Shown piece after piece: positions 51,544 to 59,814 of a DNA stretch of 64,000 nt. The notes beneath the pieces were generated by a model. It was not told the DNA's origin. It saw only the letters and a program-made list of their open reading frames with translations, and searched no databases. Each line of letters begins with the position of its first letter. Positions within the stretch are counted from its first letter, which is position 1. Both the position numbers and the translations under genes were made by a program. This DNA comes from Candidatus Bathyarchaeota archaeon (lineage in GTDB: Archaea > Thermoproteota > Bathyarchaeia > TCS64): contig JADHWN010000005.1 in the NCBI GenBank assembly GCA_016783455.1, forward strand, positions 1-64,000, in the 5' to 3' direction.

Positions 51544-52977
51544 ATGGGCTCTCCTCCTCTGGACCAACTGACGATCCTTCAGTCCAGCGTCCGGCTGGGC
51601 GACCCCCATACCGTGAGCGACTCCGCCAATCGCAACAGCCTCATCGCAGCCATCTACGACTCCCTCGTCAGCCGCAACATGACTGGGAGCTACGTCCCAT
51701 GTCTGGCGGAGAGCTGGAGCGTGGAGGGCGACGCCATGACATGGGTCTTCGATCTGCGCCAGAAGGTCTCCTTCCACAATGGAGATGTCCTGACCGCCAG
51801 CGATGTCTTGGCGACCATGGGGAGGGTGCTGGACCCGGCGATCGGGGGAGCTTTCGGCACTCAGGGGGTCTTCGCGAGCTACCTGGGAGACTCCGTCATC
51901 GAGGCGGAGGGGAAGTACTCCGTCAAGATCTTGACGGGAGAGCCCATGGCCGACCTCCTCGACCTCCTTGTGAACGTGCCCATAGCCCCTGAGAGCGCCC
52001 TGAAGGATCTCCCGGAATCCTACGTTGGTAGCGGCCCCTATAGGGTCTCCGAGATGGGGGACGATCTCGTCGTCCTGGATGCATTCCCCGAATATTGGGG
52101 TGGGCAGATCCCGGCCCAGCGGCTGCACTGGCGCGCGGTCAGAGACCCCCAGGAGAGGGCCTCCGCCCTAATTGAGGGGCGGGGGGACCTTGCCTCGGGG
52201 TTGAGCCCGGAGGAGGTGAAAGCGGTCGAGGCCTCGGGGAGCGCAACGGCTGTGTGGAGGGACAGCAACCTGTGCATCATCTTCATGTTCAACGCCTCCT
52301 CGGGGGTCTGCTCCGACAGCAGGGTCCGGAGGGCCCTCAACCTCGCATTGGACAAGAATGCGATCATCTCCGAGGCCGTGGGGGGAGCGGCGAAGCCCCT
52401 GAACGGCATCTTCACGCCTCTGCATTTTGGATACGATCCCGACACCCCCGTCTACCCCTACAACCCCGAGCAGGCAAGGAGCCTCCTCGCCGAGGCCGGA
52501 TACAGTGACGGAATGAGGCTCGTTATGGACATCCCCACGAGGATGCCCGACGAGGCCCGGAAGCTTGCTCAGATGATGACCGAGATGTACTCCGAGGTAG
52601 GGGTCAGCGTGGAGGTGAAGGAGTACGAGGATCGGCAGGCCTACGCCGAGATGGTGAGGGCCAAGAAGATCAACGACCTCTGCTGCTTCGACTCCAGCCC
52701 CCTGAGCACCTTCAGGGTGATGCGTGAGAAGGTACACTCGGGCATCAAGGGGCCGTGGTGGGAGGGGTACACCAACGTCGAGGTGGACGCCCTCATCGAG
52801 AGGGCCGAGGCGACCCTGGACGAGTCGCTGAGACGGAGGATCTACAGGCTAGCCTACCGGATGATAAGGGACGACGCCCTCTGGGTGTTCCTGTACAGCC
52901 CAGTCAGGTTCTGGGGCGTGGGGCCGAGGCTGAGGGGCTGGAGGCCGGGAAATGACGGCGTAATCCGCTTCACCTGA
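51544..52977 (+). CDS. family 5 solute-binding-like protein without signal peptide
   Basis: This 477-residue protein has the SBP_bac_5 architecture: YDSLVSRN, LAESWSVEGDAMTWVFDLRQKVSFHNGD, VGSGPYRV, FNASSGVCSDSRVRRALNLALDKNAI, YNPEQARSLLAEAGY. It lacks the N-terminal signal or lipobox that such proteins need for export: the mature-like sequence begins within 10 residues of the ATG. No permease or ATPase gene is adjacent. It may be a cytoplasmic ligand-binding protein. Alternatively, the start is misjudged, but the sequence just upstream contains no plausible signal in this frame. Confidence 0.85.
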   Translation: MGSPPLDQLTILQSSVRLGDPHTVSDSANRNSLIAAIYDSLVSRNMTGSYVPCLAESWSVEGDAMTWVFDLRQKVSFHNGDVLTASDVLATMGRVLDPAIGGAFGTQGVFASYLGDSVIEAEGKYSVKILTGEPMADLLDLLVNVPIAPESALKDLPESYVGSGPYRVSEMGDDLVVLDAFPEYWGGQIPAQRLHWRAVRDPQERASALIEGRGDLASGLSPEEVKAVEASGSATAVWRDSNLCIIFMFNASSGVCSDSRVRRALNLALDKNAIISEAVGGAAKPLNGIFTPLHFGYDPDTPVYPYNPEQARSLLAEAGYSDGMRLVMDIPTRMPDEARKLAQMMTEMYSEVGVSVEVKEYEDRQAYAEMVRAKKINDLCCFDSSPLSTFRVMREKVHSGIKGPWWEGYTNVEVDALIERAEATLDESLRRRIYRLAYRMIRDDALWVFLYSPVRFWGVGPRLRGWRPGNDGVIRFT

Positions 52978-53048
52978 TTTTTTCTAGAAAACGGGCTGCT
53001 TTAACAAGAAATGTGTCTCTAGTGTGGTCCCCGTGACACGTTTTAACC

Positions 53049-53061
53049 AAACATACCTTTA
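53049..53061 (+). promoter_or_regulatory. TATA-like element upstream of zinc-ribbon gene
   Basis: ATACCTTTAAAAG at 53049-53061 looks like an archaeal TATA element. It lies about 85 bases upstream of the preferred TTG start at 53147, implying a leader of about 60 bases. Confidence 0.35.
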
Positions 53062-53146
53062 AAAGGAGCCTTGTACACCGAAATTGCAGCATGAGGAAAC
53101 GCCCTCAGGGTATTCTTTTCATGCGAACAAAAAAGGAGTGAAAGTA

Positions 53147-53317
53147 TTGGGTTATAGAGAGAGGCGCGGTGGATACGACCGTGGCCCCAGAGAGATGACA
53201 AAGATCGTCTGTTCTGACTGTGGTAAGGAGGACGAGGTTCCTTTCAAGCCTACAGAGGGCCGCCCGGTTTACTGCCGTGAGTGCTTCGCAAAGCACAGGC
53301 CGCCGAGAAGGTACTAG
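53147..53317 (+). CDS. CxxC-x17-CxxC zinc-ribbon protein
   Basis: This protein of about 56 residues starts MGYRERRGGYDRGP, continues with CSDC, 17 residues, then CREC, and ends RPPRRY. This spacing defines a known small zinc-binding family found in archaea and anaerobic bacteria; the basic, RG-rich ends suggest nucleic-acid contact. The TTG at 53147 is preferred because GGAGTG lies six bases upstream; the frame runs back to 53084 but that extension does not fit the family. Confidence 0.85.
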   Translation: MGYRERRGGYDRGPREMTKIVCSDCGKEDEVPFKPTEGRPVYCRECFAKHRPPRRY

Positions 53318-53324
53318 AAAACTC

Positions 53325-53387
53325 GCCCGCGCCTCGAGCGCGACGGGGTTTAGAGACCGTCTAAGAATTTTATTTTGTTTTTTTGTT
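53325..53387 (+). terminator. hairpin followed by T-rich tract
   Basis: A GC-rich stem (CCCG/CGGG and CGC/GCG around a CTCGAG-like core, 53325-53348) is followed 20 bases later by a T-rich tract (53368-53387). It lies directly after the zinc-ribbon gene and probably ends its transcript, or forms a stable 3' end. Confidence 0.55.
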
Positions 53388-53441
53388 CAACTTGTGCGAG
53401 TGCACAGTAGATGTGTTCTTGAATAAAGTAAAAAAGGGGGT

Positions 53442-54536
53442 TTATTCTCCCCAGACCTTCTTGAAGAGCTTCACCCAGTTGCCGCCCAGGATCCCCTTTA
53501 CCTCCTTGTCTGAGTAGCCCCTGGCGACCAGTCCCTTCGTGAAGTTGGGCATGTGCCCCAGCCATCCGTAGCCCCACGACTTGTCCATGGGTGTGAAGTA
53601 GCTGATGTCGATCCTCTCCGGGTACTTCCATATGTACGCCCCGCGGTAGACCGAGTTTCGGTAGTCGAGGTCGCTTCCGAATCCCACGTGGTCGGCGCCG
53701 ATGAGGTTGACTGTGTGGTCGACCTGGTCCATCAGGTCGTCGGTGAGTGTGCTGGATCCCTTCTTCTTCGCGAAGAACGGGGTCACACCCACCATCCCGC
53801 CTTTCTCGGCGCATGCCTTGAGGGCCTCGTCGGTGATTCCCCTGGCCATGGAGTACTCCTGGAACTGGCCGTAGTCGCCGTGCCTGCTGGACCAGTCGGC
53901 GTAGCCCCCCATCTCCTTGGGCGTTGAGCTCCGGGGGATGACGTGGGTGAAGCTGACCGGGTCCTTGGAGGTCTCAATTGTCTCCATGACGGTCCGGTCA
54001 CCGGTGTGGCTGAGGTCCACCAGGATGCCCCGCTTGTTCATCTCCTCGACGAGGCTGACGCCAAAGTTGCTGAGGCCGGCGTCGTTCCGCTCCATGCAGC
54101 CGTCCCCGACCTCGTTCCTGAAGTTGTAGGTGATCTGGATGATCCGTATGCCCCACTGGTGGGCGACCTTGAGGAAGTGGAGGCTCCTCTCCAGGAAGCT
54201 GCTGTCCTGGGGTCCGAAGATGATGCCGTGCTTCCCCTCCTTCTTTGCCTTCTCGATGTCCGAGGCCTTCTTGACGATGAGGGCCTTGTCCGCCTTGCCC
54301 TTGGCCCAGTCATGGTAGTGTGCAAGCTCCCTGAGTGCCCCACTGAAGCTGCGCCCCATGCAGACCGTGGCGTTCCCGGCGGTCACTCCTCCCTCTAGGA
54401 CGTCGTCGATCCAGATGTCCTCCCCGACGCCCTCGATGAAGGCGACGAGGCTGGCGTCGATGACGAAGCTCTCCTTGTGAAGGGCGAGGGCGTGCTCCTC
54501 CTCGTCCTTGCTGAGGTCAAGATAGCTCCTGCTCAT
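53442..54536 (-). CDS. M19 (membrane dipeptidase-like) protein lacking metal ligands
   Basis: This protein of about 364 residues has the renal dipeptidase barrel: RIIQITYNFRNEVGDGCME, LVEEMNKRGILVDLSHTG, MVGVTPFF and DHVGFGSDLD. The late His (LSH), the next His (SFTH) and Asp (GSDLD) are present. The N-terminal metal pair HxD is replaced in VIDASLVAF, and the bridging Glu of the G(V/I)EG motif is Gln in IFGPQDSS. A normal two-zinc site therefore seems absent, so activity on dipeptides is doubtful. The ATG at 54536 is chosen for its GTGAT ribosome-binding site and nearby TATA (plus-strand about 54568-54580). Confidence 0.82.
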   Translation of the reverse strand: MSRSYLDLSKDEEEHALALHKESFVIDASLVAFIEGVGEDIWIDDVLEGGVTAGNATVCMGRSFSGALRELAHYHDWAKGKADKALIVKKASDIEKAKKEGKHGIIFGPQDSSFLERSLHFLKVAHQWGIRIIQITYNFRNEVGDGCMERNDAGLSNFGVSLVEEMNKRGILVDLSHTGDRTVMETIETSKDPVSFTHVIPRSSTPKEMGGYADWSSRHGDYGQFQEYSMARGITDEALKACAEKGGMVGVTPFFAKKKGSSTLTDDLMDQVDHTVNLIGADHVGFGSDLDYRNSVYRGAYIWKYPERIDISYFTPMDKSWGYGWLGHMPNFTKGLVARGYSDKEVKGILGGNWVKLFKKVWGE

Positions 54537-54673
54537 TTCAATCACTGAAGATACCCACGTAGGGCTTAAAGATATAACCATCAGGCCTCAGGGGCTGACG
54601 AATAAACAGTAATATGAGAAAAGCCCAATTCGGTGTAACTGTAGTACATTCTATTTGATGGGAGTTGAACTCG

Positions 54674-55546
54674 TTGGATTATCTGTTCAGACCGAAATCA
54701 TACCTTAGGCCTCGGAGTGTAGAGGAGGCCCTCTCGCTTCTCGGTAATCACGGTGGATCCGCGAAGATCGTAGCAGGGGGGACCGACCTATTGGTTGAGA
54801 AGCCAGGGGGCGTCGAGTGCCTGATAGACGTGAACTCCCTGCCCCTTGACTATATCAAAGACGATGGGGAAGGCCTCAGGATCGGAGCGCTTACCACCAT
54901 AGAGAGTATCAAAGGCTCCGAGATACTAACCGGTCCCTTCCATGTACTAACAGAGGCCTCGAACATTTTCGGTCACAGGAACGTCAGGAACCTGGCGACG
55001 ATAGGTGGGAACCTGTGCAGCTCCGTCCCATCAGCGGACATGGCGACCCCCCTCATGGTCCAGGACTCCAGCGCCCACATAGCCAGCTTGAGAGGGGAGA
55101 GAACTGTCCCCCTCGAGGAGTTCTTCGTCTTCGTCAGGGAGAACGCCCTGGAGGAGGACGAGATGCTCATCGAGGTCCAGGTGCCCCCGCAACCCGCCCG
55201 TACAGGGACGGCCTTCGAAAAGATTGGGCGGACCAGCGTGGACATAGCCCTCGTGAACGTCGCCGTCCGCCTCACTCTGGGAGAGGACGACGTCTGCAGC
55301 GATGTCAGGATCGCACTTGGCTCCGTTGCACCAACGCCTATGCGGTCTGCGAGGGCAGAGGGGCTTCTCAGGGAAAGGAGATTAGATGAGGCCCTCATCG
55401 ACGAGGCAGCGCAGGCAGCCTCCGAGGAGATTAAACCCATCAGTGACGTCCGCTCCTCGGCCGAGTACAGGAGGGATGCATGTAAGGTTCTGGCTAAGAG
55501 GTGCATACTGCGGGCTCTTGAGATGGCGGGGGGAGGTCCAGATTGA
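54674..55546 (+). CDS. xanthine dehydrogenase family FAD-binding subunit
   Basis: This protein of about 290 residues is the medium (CoxM/XdhB-like) subunit. FAD-binding motifs are IVAGGTDLL and LATIGGNLCSSVPSADMATPL, and the C-terminal domain has RTSVDIALVNVAVRL. It moves electrons between FAD and the iron-sulfur subunit. The frame can start at TTG 54665, only one base after GGGAG, or at TTG 54674 with normal spacing; I prefer the latter. It overlaps the small subunit gene by four bases. Confidence 0.93.
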   Translation: MDYLFRPKSYLRPRSVEEALSLLGNHGGSAKIVAGGTDLLVEKPGGVECLIDVNSLPLDYIKDDGEGLRIGALTTIESIKGSEILTGPFHVLTEASNIFGHRNVRNLATIGGNLCSSVPSADMATPLMVQDSSAHIASLRGERTVPLEEFFVFVRENALEEDEMLIEVQVPPQPARTGTAFEKIGRTSVDIALVNVAVRLTLGEDDVCSDVRIALGSVAPTPMRSARAEGLLRERRLDEALIDEAAQAASEEIKPISDVRSSAEYRRDACKVLAKRCILRALEMAGGGPD

Positions 55547-56019
55547 TGGTCGAGAAGATGAGGATAGTCCTGAGGGTCAACGGGGAGCCCCGAGAGGTGT
55601 ACGTCGAGCCCGGATGGACCCTGCTCAGGGTTCTGAGGGAGGACCTCGGGCTGACGGGTGCGAAGCATGGCTGCGGGAACGGGGAGTGCGGGGCGTGCAC
55701 GGTTATCATGGATGGCAAGGCGGTTCCGTCTTGCCTCGTCCTCGCCGCGAGCGCCCAGGGGAAGGAGATCGAGACAATAGAGAGCCTCCAGACGGGCGGA
55801 GAGCATCACCCCCTCCAGAGGGCCTTCATCGAGCACGGGGCCGTCCAGTGCGGTTTCTGCACCCCCGGGATGATCATGTCCGCCAAGGCCCTCCTCGACG
55901 GGAACCCGGATCCTTCCGAGGAGGAGGTCAGGGAGGCCCTCCAGGGGAACCTCTGCAGGTGCACGGGGTACAAGAAGATAGTCGAGGCCGTGATGTCGGT
56001 CTCGGGGAGGGAGGGCTGA
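55543..56019 (+). CDS. xanthine dehydrogenase family [2Fe-2S] subunit
   Basis: This 158-residue subunit carries two [2Fe-2S] clusters. The plant-ferredoxin-type site is HGCGNGECGACTVIMDG plus a Cys in VPSCL. The second site is CGFCTPGMIM and CRCTGYKKI. It links the molybdenum subunit to the FAD subunit. Length is standard. ATG start overlaps the FAD-subunit stop. Confidence 0.95.
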   Translation: MMVEKMRIVLRVNGEPREVYVEPGWTLLRVLREDLGLTGAKHGCGNGECGACTVIMDGKAVPSCLVLAASAQGKEIETIESLQTGGEHHPLQRAFIEHGAVQCGFCTPGMIMSAKALLDGNPDPSEEEVREALQGNLCRCTGYKKIVEAVMSVSGREG

Positions 56020-56023
56020 GAAG

Positions 56024-58294
56024 ATGGTGGAAGAGCTTACGATAGTCGGGCGATCCGTCGCGATGAAGGGCTCCGGGGAGAAGGTGACGGGGACGGCGGA
56101 GTACACAGTCGACATGAAGCTCCCCGGGATGCTCTACGCCAAGATCCTGAGGAGCCCCCACGCCCACGCCAACATCAGGGGCATCGACACTAGCCGAGCC
56201 GAGGCCTTACCCGGGGTAAGGGCCGTAATCACCCACGAGGAGGCGAAGATCCTCTACAAGGTCACCCACGGGAGCGCCAGGGAGTACGGAATCGACGACC
56301 GGGTGAGGTACCACGGGGACAAAGTGGCAGCCGTGGCGGCGGTCTCTGAGGAGGTGGCCGAGGAGGCCCTGGGCTTCATCGACGTGGATTACGAGGTCCT
56401 CCCCGCCGTCTTCGACATGGAGGAGGCCATGAGGGCGGACGCCCCGGTGGTCCACCCCGAGAGGGACGACGTGGACGGAAACATTCTGGAGCATTCGGTC
56501 CAGGAGTGGGGGGACGTCGAAAAGGGATTCAAGGAGGCTGACCACGTCTTCGAGAACAGGTTCACCACTCAGAGGGTCTGCCACAGCGCCCTGGAGCCCC
56601 ACGCCATGGTGGCATCCTGGGACGGAGACGGAAACCTCACCATGTGGAGCAGCGAGCAGACCGCCTTCATGATCAGGGACAGCCTCGCCGAGGCATTCCA
56701 GATGCCCCGGAGCAAGATCAGGTTCATCGTCCCACCCCACGTGGGAGGAGGCTTCGGCGGCAAGTACGAGAGCGCCGAGAAGATAGTCGTCGCCCTGCTG
56801 GCGAGGAAAGCCGGGAGGCCCGTGATGCTCAGGCTCTCAAGGGAGGAGGTCTTCCACACGACTCGGACCCGCTCCCCGTGCATCTTCGAGACCAAGACAG
56901 GGGTGAAGGAGGACGGTACTTTGGTGGCCCGGGAGGTAAGGGCCATCGTGGACGTGGGGGCTTACGCCTGGGGGGCCATCATGGCGAGCAGGGCCGCCAG
57001 CTACATGACTCTCCTCTACAGGTGTCCCAACATCAGGTACGTGGGCTACGGTGTCTACACCAACACCCCGCCCTCGGGGGCTATGCGGGGCTTCACGAGC
57101 ACCCCCATCCACTACGCCATGGAGTCCGAGCTGGAGGAGATCGCCTACGCCATCGGCATGGACCCGACGGAGTTCAGGCTCAAGAACGCCCTCAACGTCG
57201 GGGACATCATACCCATCAACAGCAAGCCCGTGACTAGCAGCGGCCTTAGGGAGGCCGTCATCAAAGGGAGGGAGGCCATCGGCTGGGAGAGGCGGCAGAG
57301 GGTCCCCGGCTCCGAGGGGGGAGTCAAGAGGAGGGGCATCGGGATGGCCTGCTACAGCCACTACGCCCCCATGCTGAAGAGCACCGAGCGCTCCGTGGGG
57401 AACGCCGTCCTGAAGATCAACGTCGACGGCTCCTTCCACCTGCTCCTAGGGGTCCCCGACATCGGTCAGGGGCTGAGGACCATCATGGCCCAGATAGCTG
57501 CGGAGGCCCTGGGAGGGAGGCTTGACGAGATCAGCGTCACCCTCGCTGACACGTCGGTCACCCCCTGGGGGACCACGACGGCTGCCAGCAGGAGCACCCA
57601 GGAGACGGGTGGTGCCGTCAAGATGGCGGCGGGGAGGATGAAGGGGAGACTCCTGGAGCTGGCTTCAGACATCATGGGCATCCCTGTCGAAAGGTTGGAC
57701 GCCAAGGACGGCGTCGTGTTCGCCAAGGGTGTGCCAGAGCAGGGTCTCACCTTCAAGGACATCCTGAACCACCCCGACGTCTTCCAAAGTGGCGAGAACG
57801 TCATCGTCACGAAGGCGACCTACAACGTCCCCACGTTCATCCCGCCCTACGGCACCGCCTTCGCCGATGTCGAGGTGGACACCGAGACCGGCCAGGTGAG
57901 GGTGCTGAAGATGGTCGCGGCCTCTGATGTCGGCAGGGCCATTAACCCCCAGTCGGTGGAGGGGCAGCTTGAGGGGGGGATGCAGATGGGCATCGGCTAC
58001 GCCCTGACCGAGGTGCTCCGGCTCCACCCGGAGACGGGGGCGCCCCTCAACAACAGCTTCATGGACTACAAGGTGCTCAGGGCAGGGGACATGCCTGAGA
58101 TGGAGGTCATCATCGTGGAGCCTGTGGACCCCAACTCGGTCTACGGCACCAAGGGGATAGGGGAGATGTCCGTGATACCCATGGCCCCCGCCGTCAGGAA
58201 CGCCATCTACAACGCCACGGGGGCGAGGGTCCACGACCTCCCTATAACCCCTGAGGTTCTCCTGAAGGCGCTGCGCGAGAAAGAGAAATGCTAG
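56024..58294 (+). CDS. xanthine dehydrogenase family molybdopterin-binding subunit
   Basis: This 756-residue large subunit binds the molybdenum cofactor. Motifs are GTAEYTVDMKLPGMLYAKIL, VGGGFGGKYES, PPSGAMRGFTSTP, GVPDIGQGLRTIM and the catalytic Glu in GTKGIGEMSVIP. It lacks the AYRCSFR loop of true aerobic CO dehydrogenase, so hydroxylation of a purine, aldehyde or heteroaromatic compound is more likely. Order FAD-FeS-Mo and short spacings form one operon. The enzyme should be cytoplasmic; no maturation genes are adjacent. Confidence 0.93.
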   Translation: MVEELTIVGRSVAMKGSGEKVTGTAEYTVDMKLPGMLYAKILRSPHAHANIRGIDTSRAEALPGVRAVITHEEAKILYKVTHGSAREYGIDDRVRYHGDKVAAVAAVSEEVAEEALGFIDVDYEVLPAVFDMEEAMRADAPVVHPERDDVDGNILEHSVQEWGDVEKGFKEADHVFENRFTTQRVCHSALEPHAMVASWDGDGNLTMWSSEQTAFMIRDSLAEAFQMPRSKIRFIVPPHVGGGFGGKYESAEKIVVALLARKAGRPVMLRLSREEVFHTTRTRSPCIFETKTGVKEDGTLVAREVRAIVDVGAYAWGAIMASRAASYMTLLYRCPNIRYVGYGVYTNTPPSGAMRGFTSTPIHYAMESELEEIAYAIGMDPTEFRLKNALNVGDIIPINSKPVTSSGLREAVIKGREAIGWERRQRVPGSEGGVKRRGIGMACYSHYAPMLKSTERSVGNAVLKINVDGSFHLLLGVPDIGQGLRTIMAQIAAEALGGRLDEISVTLADTSVTPWGTTTAASRSTQETGGAVKMAAGRMKGRLLELASDIMGIPVERLDAKDGVVFAKGVPEQGLTFKDILNHPDVFQSGENVIVTKATYNVPTFIPPYGTAFADVEVDTETGQVRVLKMVAASDVGRAINPQSVEGQLEGGMQMGIGYALTEVLRLHPETGAPLNNSFMDYKVLRAGDMPEMEVIIVEPVDPNSVYGTKGIGEMSVIPMAPAVRNAIYNATGARVHDLPITPEVLLKALREKEKC

Positions 58295-58302
58295 GGTTGG
58301 CC

Positions 58303-59262
58303 TCACTCAGGAGGAGGGACATAGAGACCCTTCTGCCTCCTGCGCTCAGCCCAGGACTCGTAGGGCTCCTCCAGCCGCTCGTCCCATGAGACGTAATCCG
58401 GATTCAGGAAGTCCTCCTTCGTGTACTCCCCGTCGTACGGCGCCTTGACGAACTCCCTCTCCTCGTCGGGCGGGGCCTCGTAGAACAGGGGCCTCCCCTT
58501 CTCCCGCCACTGCTCGAGGACGCTGCAGAGGGAGGGCATCATCTCGCTGGGTATCGAGAGGCTGACGTGGTTGCGGTTCATCCCCATGATGCTGAACACC
58601 CCGAAGCACCCCAGCGTGTACCTCGGCTCGCCATTTATGTAGGCCGCCGCCCAGCTCGACGAGCAGGTCCCGGGCCCCGTGAGGCTCTTGGGGGTTATCC
58701 CGCTGTACCATTGGAGGGCGCGGGAGGCGTATGTCATCTGCTTGGGGTTGCCGAAGAGCACCACAACGTCGGGGTCGAAGGGGCAGTCGCTGAGGGGCGC
58801 CACGCCGAGGTGGCGGACGTTGGGGGGCACAATGGTGTAGTCGTGGATGAGGTTCCTCCTAGCCGCCACAGGTGTGCCATAGATCCGGGGCACAGCGGGC
58901 TGGCCGCTCTCCGGGTTCGTCCGGGCGCTCCAGGCTCCGGTCATGAGGTCGTTGGAGACCTCCGTCAGGCCCACGTAGGCGTCCCCGTTGCAGACGGGAG
59001 GGTCTGGCCTGCTGCTGATGCCGTCGAGGACGTATGTCTCGCCCCTCCACCGGGCCCGCATCATGAACTGGCAGTGCACAAGTCTCAGGAGTCCCCTGTA
59101 GACGTGTTTCTCGAGCCGGGGGGGCATCAGCTTGTCGGGCCACCAGGCGAGGGCGACGGGGTCACCCTGGAGCCTGAGCTCCCTTATCAGTATCTCCCCC
59201 TGCTTCTTGGGGGGGTAGCCCAGCCAGTCTCGGTCGTAGACAGACCAGTCATATTCGTCCAT
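58303..59262 (-). CDS. DUF169 family protein
   Basis: This 319-residue protein belongs to DUF169. Features are LRLQGDPVALAW near the N-terminus, VVVLFGNPKQMTYASRALQW, GPGTCSSSWAAAYINGE, YTLGCFGVFSIMGMNRNHV and SIPSEMM. The conserved Cys residues suggest metal or cofactor binding; the function of the family is not established. Its stop faces the molybdoenzyme operon eight bases away. An AT-rich promoter lies upstream near 59265-59300. Confidence 0.85.
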   Translation of the reverse strand: MDEYDWSVYDRDWLGYPPKKQGEILIRELRLQGDPVALAWWPDKLMPPRLEKHVYRGLLRLVHCQFMMRARWRGETYVLDGISSRPDPPVCNGDAYVGLTEVSNDLMTGAWSARTNPESGQPAVPRIYGTPVAARRNLIHDYTIVPPNVRHLGVAPLSDCPFDPDVVVLFGNPKQMTYASRALQWYSGITPKSLTGPGTCSSSWAAAYINGEPRYTLGCFGVFSIMGMNRNHVSLSIPSEMMPSLCSVLEQWREKGRPLFYEAPPDEEREFVKAPYDGEYTKEDFLNPDYVSWDERLEEPYESWAERRRQKGLYVPPPE

Positions 59263-59295
59263 AATTCATCATGAGAAGTCCTCGCCTTAGCGGAT

Positions 59296-59590
59296 TTAAT
59301 AATTACTAGGGGTCATGGAAGCTAATCTCAGCTTCCCTGCCTCCTCGAGCCTGTCCGCCACGGCCTTCAGGTCGACCGCCTCAAGGGAGTCCATGGTCTG
59401 GCGCCCTGACTCGGCATCCCATCCGTGGAGGGAGTAGTACATGTCCAACATCCTCTCCCAAACCTCGTGCTCGATGCGGCTGAGCTGAAGGACCGGCGTC
59501 CGCTGTGGTGGAAGGAGCACGCAAGCTCGCATACCCTGCAGCCCTTACACCTGCTGATGTCCGTAAGAATATACGTCGAGACCTGGGATC
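59296..59590 (-). pseudogene. relic: ferredoxin N-terminus joined to aldehyde ferredoxin oxidoreductase C-terminus
   Basis: On the minus strand the upstream frame reads YILTDISRCKGCRVCELACSF, the first cluster-binding part of a 4Fe-4S ferredoxin of the type beside AOR genes. At about 59500 the coding frame shifts. The second frame reads LSRIEHEVWERMLDMYYSLHGWD, then AESGRQTMDSLEAVDLKAVADRL, which matches the extreme C-terminus of aldehyde ferredoxin oxidoreductase. The middle of the ferredoxin and nearly all of AOR are missing. No start codon precedes the ferredoxin part properly. This is a deletion scar of a lost ferredoxin-AOR pair. Confidence 0.75.
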
Positions 59591-59814
59591 CCCTCGTGCA
59601 GATCCGATATTGAGTCGCTGAGGGGCTATTAATTTCGCGTCTCAGGATTATCCCGCTTGATGGCAAGTAACGTGGGAGGTATAATCACTATTTTAAAGAC
59701 TCACGGACAACTTCATATATCGTGTGGATGGGATATCATGACCTACGTTAGTATAGTTGTCGAGTCGAGGAACCTCAAGCCTTCACCTGTAGGGAACTCT
59801 GGAGGAATCATGAC
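59591..59814. other. intergenic leader of glyA
   Basis: No gene is supported. A TTCATATATCG element (about 59711-59721) could serve as a TATA box, and GGAGG at 59801-59805 is the ribosome-binding site of glyA. Confidence 0.4.

Noticed and set aside
56024-58294. Aerobic CO dehydrogenase
   Set aside because: The AYRCSFR active-site loop is missing; the motif reads PPSGAMRGF instead.
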